From: Nectonema munidae
Lineage: Eukaryota > Nematomorpha > Nectonematoida > Nectonematidae
Assembly: GCA_030549495.1 (NCBI GenBank)
Contig: JAUIRK010000227.1
Span: forward strand, 1-64,000
Length of the DNA stretch: 64,000 nucleotides
Direction: 5' to 3'
Shown here: piece after piece, positions 37,178-49,200 of the stretch
Layout of the letters: every line of letters begins with the position of its first letter
How positions within the stretch are numbered: the first letter of the stretch is position 1
Made by a program: the position numbers and the translations under genes
Notes under the pieces: model-generated
Told to the model about the DNA's origin: nothing
Seen by the model: the letters and a program-made list of their open reading frames with translations, nothing else
The model's database searches: none

Positions 37178-38428
37178 TTAGGATGATTTGTATAAAAACT
37201 TTTAGAAGAGCCTTTCTTATTGTAGTCATAAAGGTCATGGCTTGTTACATTACCATTATTTGGGAAAAAAATTATTGGAATAACCTTGGTGGTTGTTGTT
37301 ATATGGATTGTGATTTGTTTTGAAAGTTTTAAAAGGGCCTTTCTTATTGTAGTCATAAAGGTCATGGCTTGTTACATTACCATTATTTGGGAAAAAATTA
37401 TTGGAATAACCCTGGTGGTTGTTATAATTTGTATTGAACGTTTTAAAAGAGCCTAATATATATCTTCAGTTTGTTGTGAAGTCTCATTTGCACGCTTTCG
37501 CTGTTGACCTAAACTATCCTTGTACCTACGTTCTTCGCTTTCTTGTAGAGTCTCATTTGCACGCTTTACTTTTTTACGCATAACATCTTCTTGTTTATGA
37601 ATTTTTTTGTTGCTTCCAAAATTTTGATCGGTATTAGTTATGGAAAATATATTTGTTATAGTTTCGCTATCTCTTTTTCTTTTTTTCTGGTTATTAATAT
37701 TATGATTTTTAAGGTTAGCATCATCAGTTGTAAAAAAATTTTTTGAAGACCCTTCGTCATTGTTGTTATAGAGGTGATTTGTATAAAAATTTTTAGAAGA
37801 GCCTTGCTTATTGTAGTCATAAAGATCATGGGGTGTTACATTACTATCATTGGTAAAAACATTTATGATTTGGGTTAGATGATTTATATAGTTGATATCC
37901 CGAGAAATGTTGTTGGTAGGTTTGGAATTAGCATGAGCTTTATTCAAGTTTTTTTTGGTTGTATTAAAATCCATTGTGGGGCGATATGTTATTAGAAAAT
38001 TGTAATAATGAATAGAAAAAATTGTTTGTGGTATCAATATAAAAAAAAATTGAAGCATTATGATTGGTTGAAATTATTTATATATGTTTTGTGTGTATTT
38101 GTTTGAAGCATTTTGATTGGTTGAAATTTTTATATGTTATGTGTGTATTTGTTTGAAGCATTCTTATTGGTTGAAATTTTTATACTTTATGTGTGTATTT
38201 TTTATATGGTCTGATGAGTAGCTAATGGTGATATATGGTTAGTGGTGAGTCATAATCACACTATATAAATACACATAAAACATATAAATAAATAATTTCA
38301 ACCAATCAGAATGCTTCAAACACATAACATATATAATACACACAAAACATATAAATAAATTCAACCAATCAGAATGCTTCCAGCGACAGACACACAGACA
38401 GACAGACGCTAGCTTATTATAATATAGA
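37178..38428 (-). mobile_element. Helitron fragment E6 carrying only the N-terminal coding part
   Basis: The 5' terminus is at 38,428, five bases from the CTAG end of copy E2. A leader of about 370 bp is followed by the N-terminal reading frame and then, at 37,178-37,455, by two copies of a segment of about 128 bp that encodes more of the same Asn/Ser-rich protein type. No Rep, helicase or 3' tail is present. Confidence 0.88.
37453..37974 (-). pseudogene. Helitron N-terminal domain fragment (E6)
   Basis: From the conserved Met (MDFNTTKKNLN) the frame encodes the low-complexity N-terminus, two QGSSKNFYTN-type repeats, a basic KKRKRDSETITNIF segment that could act as a nuclear localisation signal, and nearly two KRANET repeats. 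It ends at QQTEDIY followed by a stop. The Rep and helicase are deleted. The open frame extends upstream to 38,058, but those codons lie in leader sequence and differ between copies. Confidence 0.8.
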
Positions 38429-38432
38429 TAGA

Positions 38433-41400
38433 CTAGCCGGTCCCGTGGTCGTTTCTTTTTACCTACAACTTTAAGGTTTAACTTTGTATTGCCCCATCCA
38501 TCTATGATATATTTATTAGAATTCATTTTTTTAGTATTTTTAGTTTTGTTAAAAATATTTGTGTAGTATTGATTTTTTTAGTTTTTTCTCATTTCAATGA
38601 AAAATTTGTGGGTAAACTATATTTTTTGTATATAAATTATTGTTGTGATATCCTTGTTGATGTGTTTGATAGACCTGAAATTTAATGGCCTGAAAAGATC
38701 TTGCTCTTGAAAGGGCAACATAAAGTTGTCCATGACTGAAACATGGTTTTCTTAAAAAAATACCAACTTTTTCAAAAGTTTATCCCTGACTTTTATTGAT
38801 AGTGAGTGCATACGACAATCTGAGAGGAAACTGAATACGCTTAATTTGAAAGGGTAGATTTGTATCGTTAGGAGACAGTGAAATTCTAGTAATGAGAACA
38901 TTCTTTCCACAGTTAACACCAGTAAGAATTTGACATTCAATTGTATTATCCAATAATTTAGTTATTCTAAGACGTGTTCCATTACAGAGACCATCCTTAA
39001 GACTAAGATTTCGAAGAAGCATTACGATACATCCTACTTTTAAAATGAGTTTATGTTGTGGCATACCAGATGGTGTTAAGGAATTGAGAAATTCCATTGG
39101 ATAAAGATCAATTTTCTTCTTGATTATCTGTAACAACAGAGTCAGTACTGTAATATGTTTTAGATTCCCCCGAAAGTTGATGTAGTACTTGGTTGTTAAT
39201 TTCTAAAGAGTCTTCATTGGTAGGAGTTAAAATGACATTGTCTGCAACGTTAATACCATCATCATCAAAAACAGAAGCAATGATGTTATCACTTTTAGTT
39301 AATACACATTGATTTGGTATCTCAATACAATCTTTGAAAGGATCGTTATAGTTAACAGGCAATTGTCCATTTCGCAGAGAAAGAAGAAATTCTGAAAAGA
39401 GGTGGTCTTGTTGAGCTGCCCTCATGTTGGTGTGAAGATGAAAAACTTTAACTAATGGCCATATATATGAACTTTTCAAGCATGTTTCAATGATTTGAGC
39501 GGGGTTTCCTCTTTTTACAATTGGTAGTGTTTGACGGAAGTCTCCGCCAAGAAGAATAATTTTTCCAGCAAATGGTATACTTGTGTTGCAGATATCTCTA
39601 AGCATTTTATCAATGGCTTCAAGGGCGTATTTAGGAATCATGCTTGCTTCGTCAAAAATTATAATATCTTGTTTACGGATAAATTCTGCATGTTTACTAT
39701 TTGGTTTAATATTACATGTTGAATTATCTAAAACAGGAACAGGTAATTTAAAAACGGAATGAACGCCTTTTTCCAATAAAGTGGCAGCAATTCCTGTCCA
39801 AGCACAAGTAAGAACATTCAAATTACGACCAATTATTTCTTTAATAATGTAGTTATATGTGAAAGTCTTACCGGTGCCACCTGGACCATCAATAAAGAAA
39901 ACTTTAGCTGAAGATTTGTCATTTTTTTCTAATGAACCAATTACTGAATCGGCAACCAAAATCTGTTCTGGGTTAAGCATATTTCTTAAATTAGAAGCTT
40001 CTAGTCTAGCTTGTTGGATATTGGGTGGATCTTCAATTAATGTTTCTTTCAATTCTGGAAGTCCAAAATCAATAAGTGTATTACCAAATTGTTCGAGAAT
40101 ACTTTGAATTTCTGCAAGTGCAGATTGTTCAGCTTTAAAATCCGACTCATACTGGAGATAATCATCTATCATATCGTAACGAAAGGTTTGCCACAAATGA
40201 GAAGGATTACTTGGCTCACCATGAATTAAAATAAAAGAAAATGAAGTTCTTATTTGTGAAGGAGATGCCGTTTCAACTAATTCTGTGATTGTGCGAACCC
40301 ATAAACTGTCATCTACTAATAAATTACGTGCAATAGATGCTTCCCTAAAAGTTGAATATAAAGTTCCATTATATGTTTTTAAATACTCATAAGATGTGGC
40401 ACCAGGTACGTGCAAAAGAAGAATGCGTAGAAAGTATCGCTCACCCTCTCTAATACTGGCGTTATACATCCTATTTACTACTTTCTCAGCCCCCCTCTGT
40501 CTAATTACCCATTTTTTTTCCGAACTTTTGAAGACATAATGATAAGGAATATCGGTGTATAAGTAATGCCTGGCGTTTTCATCATTTTGATTTAGGTAGA
40601 ACCAAGCAATTAACATTGTATGATGGGCCCTAGAAAGGGCAGGATTTTCTTCGCCTTCTCTAAAATAAATTGTTTGCTGATTAGGAAGATGTAATGGGAG
40701 TCTAATAATATTATGGCTTTGTGTATGCATGGGGAATGTAAATAAGCGCCAGGATGCTTCAGGAGGAGAAACATATCTGGCATCTAAATATGTTTTAATT
40801 TCATCATGATCAATGCGTTCATTAATTTCAACATGTGCTGTGTCATGGCCTTTGTAGACATATTTGTAAAGATATTTAACACTTTTGATACTAACGCAGG
40901 CCTCTAAATTTATATGCGCGCTGTATTTTTTACATAGAAAAGGGTTATAAGGGACAACCCATCTGTTATCTAATTCAACATTCTGATAGTGACTGTGCAG
41001 CCGTTGTCAGGTCTAAAATATAAAGGATAGCCATTATTATTAAGGATAGTGCTCTGATTAAATTGTTTAGGATAGTCTTTAATGCAAGTTCTATCTTGCA
41101 TACATTGTGATGAATTGTTCAAATGTCCACATGGACCATGGATCATGCAAGATTTAATTATTTCATATAGTTCTGGGTTTTCTTCAGGATCAGGAATTTG
41201 TGCTGAAAAGAGGGTGTCAATGTGGTCTGCATTATACAATTTAGAATTATTACTTAGATGTAAGAGCATGTGAACATGAGGAAGTCCTCTTTTTTGGAAC
41301 TCAATAGCATCCACGTGGCCACAAATAATACCAAGAACACCCTTCTTTAAGTCATTCTTTAATGCTTCAACTTTTAATTTGAAAACGCGTGAAACCAAGT

Positions 41401-43108
41401 CGAGTCTATCTGAAGGTGTTTGATCTGGCAATAAATTTTCAACAATTTCTGGCCATTTTGGATTGCATGTAAATGTTAAAAAAAGATCTGGTTTTCCATT
41501 TTTAGCTACAATAGCCATTGCATCAAGATATAATTGATGCATTTGGCGTGAAGACCCCTGAAAAGTGGATGGAAGAATTACAATATTACCGGCGCGTAAA
41601 TTTCGATCATCAGCAGTACTTTGAAGATGGTCGACCAAACCTTGATATGTTTCTGCTCTAAGTTGCCTTGGATTATTTCGAATAAAAGAAAGGCGTTGAC
41701 CTTCAACTTTGACATAGGCATCAACCAAAAATTGTTGAAATAATTTACCTGCTAAATGCAAAGCAGAAAAATCATTTCTAAAAGCAAGTCTATAAACATA
41801 ATATTCTAATTGTGTCAGTCTATTGCGGACGGGAGTTGAATGTTGTGGAAAATGATTAAGATTTGGGTCCCATCCAGCTTGGCCTCTTAGAAAAATTAGT
41901 GGGTAAATCATTGAATCAATGTTTGCAGAAATATATGGAATGTGTCTAAGAGGTTGATTATGGGGATATACAACAATTTGGTTATTAAGTGGAGGGGCAC
42001 CATCATTACTGGTGAAAATCGCGGCAACTTCTTCGTGTAGAGGAGCATTATATCTTCTTCTGTCATTACCTTCACGCATTACCATTGTTATTATTGATGG
42101 TAAACGGTTCTCTTGTTTTGCAATTTCTTCTTGTTCTTTTTCAACATCGGCCATATGCCTATATGCGGCAGCATATGGCGAAACTCTGTTTAATACATTC
42201 TGAATTATTTCGATAACATCTCTTTTACATGTAAAATTGGATGGATTAGCCATTCTCATATTCAAATGCAGTTGCTGGCTCAATAATATATAATTGACTG
42301 AAATTGGGTGTTTGATTTTCAACAGGATGCAGGGAACGATACATATGATACATTTGTCCAGAAATCCTGAAACATGGAGTACCACTTCCAGGTGGTGTAC
42401 GTATATTTGCTTGTAAACTTGCAAAACAAAAAGCATTATTATAGATTCTTATGTTTTTACGGAAATGTCTTGCTCTAGGAGAATCACTTAAATATAAGTC
42501 TTTTAGTTCTTGTGGAAAATCTTCAAGATTTGGTAGTGTTACTTTTCCGTTAACACAAAACTTGAATGATTCTGTTGGAAATTTGATTGCACGACAATGT
42601 GGACAAAGAATGTTAAACTGACCTAAATAATGCAAATCAGGTAAAATATTTTGATTGTTTATTCTTGCGGAATTAATGGAAGTTGGAGTATTTGTATTAT
42701 TAAATCTGTTAATTCTTTGGCGTAGTGCATTGAAATATGTACGTTCTTCGGTTTGTTGTTAAGTCTCATTTGCACGCTTTCGTTTTTGACCTAAAGTATT
42801 CTTGTGCCTACGTTCTTCGGTTTGATGTGCAGTTTCATTTGCACGCTTTCGTTGTTGACCTAAATTATCTTTGTACCTACGTTCTTCGGTTTCTTGTAGA
42901 GTCTCATTTGCACGCTTTACTTTTTTACGCATAACATCTTCTTGTTTATGAATTTTTTTGTTGATTCCAAAATTTTGATCGGTATTAGTTATGGAAAATT
43001 ATAACTGAACATAACTCAGACCACCATATAAAAATACATACACAAAACATATATAAATAATTTCAACCAATCAGAATGCTTCCAGCTTCCAGCTAGTATA
43101 ATATTTAA
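38433..43108 (-). mobile_element. Long Helitron copy E2, minus strand
   Basis: Its 3' CTAG is at 38,433-38,436. The tail is short: only CGACCACGGGACCGGCTAG remains, joined straight to the region after the helicase stop, so the internal inverted repeat is absent. The N-terminal coding part is cut at about 43,005 and joined to a leader fragment that ends near 43,108, in a damaged 5' end (CTAGTATAATATT on plus). It belongs to the minus-strand series with E3-E6. Confidence 0.87.
38620..43005 (-). pseudogene. Broken Helitron RepHel gene (E2)
   Basis: The order on the minus strand is KRANET repeats, CPHC finger, Rep nuclease with HVHMLLHL, YLYKYVYKG, helicase Walker A GPGGTGKT, FDEASM, GGDFRQTLP and ALTINKSQG. 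Breaks relative to copy E3 are a stop in the third KRANET repeat, an extra base near 42,268 at the same place as in E1, a missing base near 40,980, an extra base near 39,112 and a stop right after NKSQG at 38,780. Six bases are missing in frame near 39,768, removing Arg-Thr after LLEKG. Open pieces: 40,970-42,436, 39,108-40,730 and 38,780-39,136. Confidence 0.92.
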
Positions 43109-43352
43109 TGATAAATATTAAATTCAGCAATAAAATTTTTATAAAAATTGTAAAATTACATGGTGAAAAATATTACTGGCTGCTAATCTAACTAAACTGA
43201 GAAATTTTAGCCGTCTTTGGTTTGATTCTTGTTCTCTAATTTATCCTTCCCTTAGTTTACTAATTAAAGAGAGAGCTTTGAACTATAATGATAAAACTTG
43301 AACTATGAACTTTGAGATTAACACATGTTGCTTTAATAAAATGAGTCACTGA
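43109..43352. other. Unassigned A+T-rich DNA
   Basis: No repeat or gene was recognised between the damaged 5' end of E2 and the dispersed repeat. Confidence 0.4.
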
Positions 43353-43562
43353 CATGTTTCACTCATTATACTGCATACTGAATAATACCTTGTCATAAAG
43401 TAGTCCTAGAACACACAATAACGAACACAAACAGATGACTTATAGATGATACAAACTCTATTGCAATTATTTAAGGATTATCCTCCGCTTCTAGGATCTG
43501 TAAATTGGGAAGTATTTTAAAGAGAACATAGTGCTATATAACCATCTTAGTTATAGTTTTTA
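43353..43562. repeat. Dispersed repeat, copy 2 (partner at 27,427-27,579)
   Basis: It matches the first copy from CATGTTTCACTCAT to CCATCTTAGTTA in the same orientation, with an insert of about 55 bp near 43,480-43,535. Placed about 240 bp before the MULE-like coding fossil, it may be part of that transposon's terminal region. Confidence 0.7.
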
Positions 43563-43799
43563 CAGTTTTTCATTTTATAAGTTTCTTTATATTTTGGTTA
43601 TACTTTAATACACAGAGACGTCGTTTTGCATTTCTGAGTTTCTCTTTTTGTTCTATTTTAAAATGGCAATCATTATTGAGGAATATACATATTATAAAAA
43701 AAGTGAAAGTGAGTTTTTTAATATTTTTTATGAAGTATAAAAATTTAATTTTGTAGGTGAAAAAAACCAAAAACTTTTTATTTTACATTGCAAATCAGG

Positions 43800-44424
43800 A
43801 AAAAATTAAAGGTAAAAACAATTTTTTAGGTTTATAAACTCAAATTTAAGGAAAAATTGTGTATACACGAAGGATGATGAAGGAAATTATACTGTAGTTA
43901 AACATCAAATTTTACACAACCACAATCCCAATTCTTTCAAAAAAAATAATCCAAGAAATCAAAAAAAAATAACAAAACAAAAGCATCCACACCAACTAAA
44001 AAATTTATGAGTAATGAGAAATTATTTTTTTACTTTCGTTTGTAACTTCTATATATGATTTTTCAAGTGACATAATGGATAATATTGATGACGAAAAAAG
44101 AAACGAACTAACGAAACCACCGAGTATCAAAAGATTGATCAGGAAAAATAGAGGAAGATAAAAAAATTGCTAACATTGACTTTGAAATACCAACTGACGT
44201 TGAAATTTTCAGTTCCGAAGATCTTTTTTTAAAGATTGCTTTGCTTTTCGGCTTTCATGTTAAGGTTTTCGCAGTCATTTCCTTCGCAAAGTAATTTATT
44301 TGGTATTTCTTAGATATTGCTTGATGATGTTGAATATCGATGAGATATTTGTCGATGGAAAATTTAAAAAAGGCCCACAAAATTTTGGACAAATTTTTGC
44401 CAAAACATTTAATGTTATGTATGT
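43800..44424 (+). pseudogene. MULE-type transposase fossil with FLYWCH-like finger
   Basis: Plus-strand pieces follow the order of FLYWCH/MULE transposases. NLRKNCVYTKDDEGNYTVVK then HQILHNHNP (43,840-43,935) resembles the end of a FLYWCH zinc finger, whose last ligands are in HNH. KPPSIKRLIRKNRGR (about 44,115) is the linker. DFEIPTDVEIFSSEDLFL lies near 44,180. DEIFVDGKFKKGPQNFGQIF (about 44,345) corresponds to the DGTF-x-P-x-F-Q block, which contains the first catalytic Asp. Stops and frame changes separate the pieces. The rest of the transposase is missing: a Helitron fragment begins at about 44,425. The assignment is by motif pattern alone. Confidence 0.62.
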
Positions 44425-44614
44425 TATGCTTCAAGCAACACTCACACTACAGATATATGAACTCATCACACATATATAAATACATACAAAACATATAATA
44501 ATTTCAACCAATCAGAATGCTTCAAACACATACATACACAAAACATATATATAAATAATTTGAACCAATCAAAATGCTTTCAGCGACAGACACACGCTAG
44601 CTTATTATAATATA
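44425..44614 (-). mobile_element. Helitron 5' fragment
   Basis: It has the 5' end (lacking the first two bases) near 44,612 and two to three leader subrepeats with CAACCAATCAGAATGC. It ends abruptly in the MULE fossil. No tail. Confidence 0.82.
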
Positions 44615-45433
44615 CTAGCCGGTCCCGTGGTCGTTTCTCGCTGCGCTCGAAACATAGGATTCTGGGTAATGTGTATTTTGAGTTGCTAATTTAAATTCGG
44701 TTCGCTCGAAACGACCACGGGACCGGCTAGTTTTTTTTTGTTTAAGCTACGCTCGAAACATAAGATTCTTTTTTTGATCTAATCAAAAATTTGATTGATT
44801 TTAATCAAAAAATATCAGTACTATTGAATTAACGATTCTTATTTTTGAGTTCAACTAAAGTAAATTTTTAGAAGACCCTTGCTTATTGTAGTCATAAAGA
44901 TGATGGGGTGTTTCATTAGTATCATTGGTAAAAACATTTATGGTATGGGTAAGATGATTTATATAGTTGATATCCCGAGAAATGTTGTTAGTAGGTTTGG
45001 AATTAGCATGAGCTCTATTCAAGTTTTTTTTGGTTGTATTAGAATCCATTGTGGGGCGATATGTTATTAGAAAATTGTAATAATGAATAGAAAAAATTGA
45101 TTGTGCTATCAATATAAAAAAAAATTGAAGCATTCTAATTGGTTGAAATATTTATATATGTTTTGTGTATGTAATTGTTTGTAGCATTCTCATTGGTTGA
45201 AATTATTTATATCTTATGTGTGTATTTTTTATATGGTCTGATGCTAATGGTCATATATGGTTTAGTTGTGAGTTATTTGTTTTTAAATACACACAAAACA
45301 TATAATAATTTGAACCAATCAGAATGCTTCAAACACATAGATAGACAAAACGTATATAGATAAATAATTTCAACCAATCAGAATGCTTCCAGCGACACAC
45401 AGACACACAGACGCTAGCTTATTATAATATAGA
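44615..45433 (-). mobile_element. Internally deleted Helitron E5 (819 bp)
   Basis: The 5' TC is at 45,433 and the 3' CTAG at 44,615-44,618, so both ends are present. The interior joins the first part of the N-terminal coding region (near 44,860) to a palindromic A+T-rich block, AATCAAAAATTTGATTG, and then to the tail. It abuts copy E3 without an intervening base. Confidence 0.92.
44855..45049 (-). pseudogene. Helitron N-terminal remnant (E5)
   Basis: It encodes MDSNTTKKNLNRAHANSKP, then the conserved NNISRDINYINHLTH segment and QGSSKNLL before the deletion joint. It has no Rep or helicase and would depend on another copy for movement. Confidence 0.8.
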
Positions 45434-45559
45434 CTAGCCGGTCCCGTGGTCGTTTCTCGCTTCGCTCGAAACATAGGATTCTGGGTAGTGTGTATATTGA
45501 GTTGCTAATTCAAATTGGCTTCGCTCAAAACGACCATGGGACCGGCTAGTTTTTTTATT

Positions 45560-46140
45560 GTTTAAGCTACGATCGAAACATAAGATTCTTTTTTTGATCT
45601 AATCAAAAATTTGATTGATTTTAATCAAAAAATATCAGTGCTAATGAATTAACGATTCTTATTTTTGACAGATTTTGATTGATTTTCAAACGAAATCAAC
45701 ACGATAAAAAGGATATAGTTATTTAATTTGAAAATCAATTAAAATAAGCCACGAAGCTGCGGTGAACTGCATACACTAAACATAGCGGTTTTTATTCCTG
45801 CATTTTACATGTGTATTTCTGAAAATATGATTTTTTTGTTTATTATTCTGAGCTTACCTATATGTATATGTATGTATAAATGAATTTTAAATTAGTTTAT
45901 CTGGAATACAGGTCCCCCCCATAAAGGTATTAACCGCTCAAAGGCGGGGGTATCATGTGAGCCAGAAATCTCACACTCTTTGTTGCCTGTTTGGCTACGA
46001 CTACTAATTAGTTATCTAATTATACTGTGTTTTCCGATTCTTACATATGTTTTTGACTGTTTTCTACTCTTTTTAAAGATTTTCTAATTGTCTATTTGGC
46101 TGATTTTTAACAGCGATTTTGTATTATGTGTATTTTCAAG
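45560..46140 (-). other. Non-coding block shared by E3 and E4, absent from E2
   Basis: Between the 3' tail and the helicase stop, E3 and E4 (52,415-52,985) carry a matching block of about 570 bp, and E5 keeps its tail-side 90 bp. It includes an A+T-rich palindromic stretch near 45,600, AAGCCACGAAGCTGCGGTG near 45,750 and a C-tract/G-tract pair (45,911-45,957) that could close a hairpin around TATTAACCGCTCAAAG. No frame is open. It could be 3' untranslated sequence, captured DNA or an old insertion. Confidence 0.7.
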
Positions 46141-46282
46141 TATTTTTACCTAAAACTTTAAGGTTCTACTTTGTATTGCCCCATCCACCTATGATATATT
46201 TATTAGAATTCATTTTTTTTAGTATTTTTAGTTTTGTTAAAAATATTTGTGTAGTATTGATTTTTTTAGTTTTTTTCTCATT

Positions 46283-49200
46283 TCAATGAAAAATTTGTGG
46301 GTAAACTATATTTTTTGTATATAAATTATTGTTGTGATATCCTTGTTGATGTGTTTGATAGACCTGAAATTTAATGGCCTGAAAAGATCTTGCTCTTGAA
46401 AGGGCAACATAAAGTTGTCCATGACTGAAACATGGTTTTCTTAAAAAAATACCAACTTTTTCAAAAGTTTGTCCCTGACTTTTATTGATAGTGAGTGCAT
46501 ACGACAATCTGAGAGGAAACTGAATACGCTTAATTTGAAAGGGTAGATTTGTATCGTTAGGAGACAGTGAAATTCTAGTAATGAGAACATTCTTTCCACA
46601 GTTAACACCAGTAAGAATTTGACATTCAATTGTATTATCCAATAATTTAGTTATTCTAAGACGTGTTCCATTACAGAGACCATCCTTAAGACTAAGATTT
46701 CGAAGAAGCATTACGATACATCCTACTTTTAAAATGAGTTTATGTTGTGGCATACCAGATGGTGTTAAGGAATTGAGAAATTCCATTGGATAAAGATCAA
46801 TTTCTTCTTGATTATCTGTAACAACAGAGTCAGTACTGTAATATGTTTTAGATTCCCCCGAAAGTTGATGTAGTACTTGGTTGTTAATTTCTAAAGAGTC
46901 TTGATTGGTAGGAGTTAAAATGACTTTGTCTGCAACGTTAATACCATCATCATTAAAAACAGAAGCAATGATGTTATCACTTTTAGTTAATACACATTGA
47001 TTTGGTATCTCAATACAATCTTTGAAAGGATCGTTATAGTTAACAGGCAATTGTCCATTTCCCAGAGAAAGAAGAAATTCTGAAAAGAGGTGGTCTTGTT
47101 GAGCTGCCCTCATGTTGGTGTGAAGATGAAAAACTTTAACTAATGGCCATATATATGAACTTTTCAAGCATGTTTCAATGATTTGAGCGGGGTTTCCTCT
47201 TTTTACAACTGGTAATGTTTGACGGAAGTCTCCGCCAAGAAGAATAATTTTTCCAGCAAATGGTATACTTGTGTTGCAGATATCTCTAAGCATTTTATCA
47301 ATGGCTTCAAGGGCGTATTTAGGAATCATGCTTGCTTCGTCAAAAATTATAATATCTTGTTTACGGATAAATTCTGCATGTTTACTGTTTGGTTTAATAT
47401 TACATGTTGAATTATCTAAAACAGGAACAGGTAATTTAAAAACGGAATGAACAGTTCTGCCTTTTTCCAATAAAGTGGCAGCAATTCCTGTCCAAGCACA
47501 AGTAAGAACATTCAAATTACGACCAATTATTTCTTTAATAATGTAGTTATATGTGAAAGTCTTACCGGTGCCACCTGGACCATCAATAAAGAAAACTTTA
47601 GCTGAAGATTTGTCATTTTTTTCTAATGAACCAATTACTGAATCGGCAACCGAAATCTGTTCTGGGTTAAGCATATTTCTTAAATTAGAAGCTTCTTGTC
47701 TAGCTTGTTGGATATTGGGTGGATCTTCAATTAATGTTTCTTTCAATTCTGGAAGTCCAAAATCAATAAGTGTCTTACCAAATTGTTCGAGAATACTTTG
47801 AATTTCTGCAAGTGCAGATTGTTCAGCTTTAAAATCGGACTCATACAGGAGATAATCCTCTATCATATCGTAACGAAAGGTTTGCCACAAATGAGAAGGA
47901 TTACTTGGCTCACCATGAATTAAAATAAAAGAAAATGAAGTTCTTATTTGTGAAGGAGATGCCGTTTCAACTAATTCTGTGATTGTGCGAACCCATAAAC
48001 TGTCATCTACTAATAAATTACGTGCAATACATGCTTCCCTAAAAGTTGAATATAAAGTTCCATTATATGTTTTTAAATACTCATAAGATGTGGCACCAGG
48101 TACGTGCAAAAGAAGAATGCGTAGAAAGTATCGCTCACCCTCTCTAATACTGGCGTTATACATCCTACTTACTACTTTCTCAGCCCCCCTCTGTCTAATT
48201 ACCCATTTTTTTTCCGAACTTTTGAAGACATAATGATAAGGAATATCGGTGTATAAGTACTGCCTGGCGTTTTCATCATTTTGATTTAGGTAGAACCAAG
48301 CAATTAACATTGTATGATGGGCCCTAGAAAGGGCAGGATTTTCTTCGCCTTCTCTAAAATAAATTGTTTGCTGATTAGGAAGATGTAATGGGAGTCTAAT
48401 AATATTATGGCTTTGTGTATGCATGGGGAATGTAAATAAGCGCCAGGATGCTTCAGGAGGAGAAACATATCTGGCATCTAAATATGTTTTAATTTCATCA
48501 TGATCAATGCGTTCATTAATTTCAACATGAGCTGTGTCATGGCCTTTGTAGACATATTTGTAAAGATATTTAACACTTTTGATACTAACGCAGGCCTCTA
48601 AATTTATATGCGCGCTGTATTTTTTACATAGAAAAGGGTTATAAGGGACAACCCATCTGTTATCTAATTCAACATTTCTGATAGTGACTGTGCGGCCGTT
48701 GTCAGGTCTAAAATATAAAGGATAGCCATTATTATTAAGTATAGTGCGCTGATTAAATTGTTTAGGATAGTCTTTAATGCAAGTTCCATCTTGCATACAT
48801 TGTGATGAATTGTTCAAATGTCCACATGGACCATGGATCATGCAAGATTTAATTATTTCATATAGTTCTGGGTTTTCTTCAGGATCAGGAATTTGTGCAG
48901 AAATGAGGGTGTCAATGTCGTCTGCATTATACAATTTAGAATCATTACTTAGATGTAAGAGCATGTGAACATGAGGAAGTCCTCTTTTTTGGAACTCAAT
49001 AACATCCACGTGGCCACAAATAACACCAAGAACACCATTCTTTAAGTCATTCTTTAATGCTTCAACTTTTAATTTGAAAACGCGTGAAACCAAGTCGGGT
49101 CTATCTGAAGGTGTTTGATCTGGCAATAAATTTTCAACAATTTCTGGCCATTTTGGATTGCATGTAAATGTTAAAAAAAGATCTGGTTTTCCATTTTTAG

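Noticed and set aside
45911-45957. tRNA-derived SINE or RNA gene in the block with the C and G tracts
   Set aside because: No tRNA fold and no B-box were found; the apparent stem is only the C-tract pairing with the G-tract.
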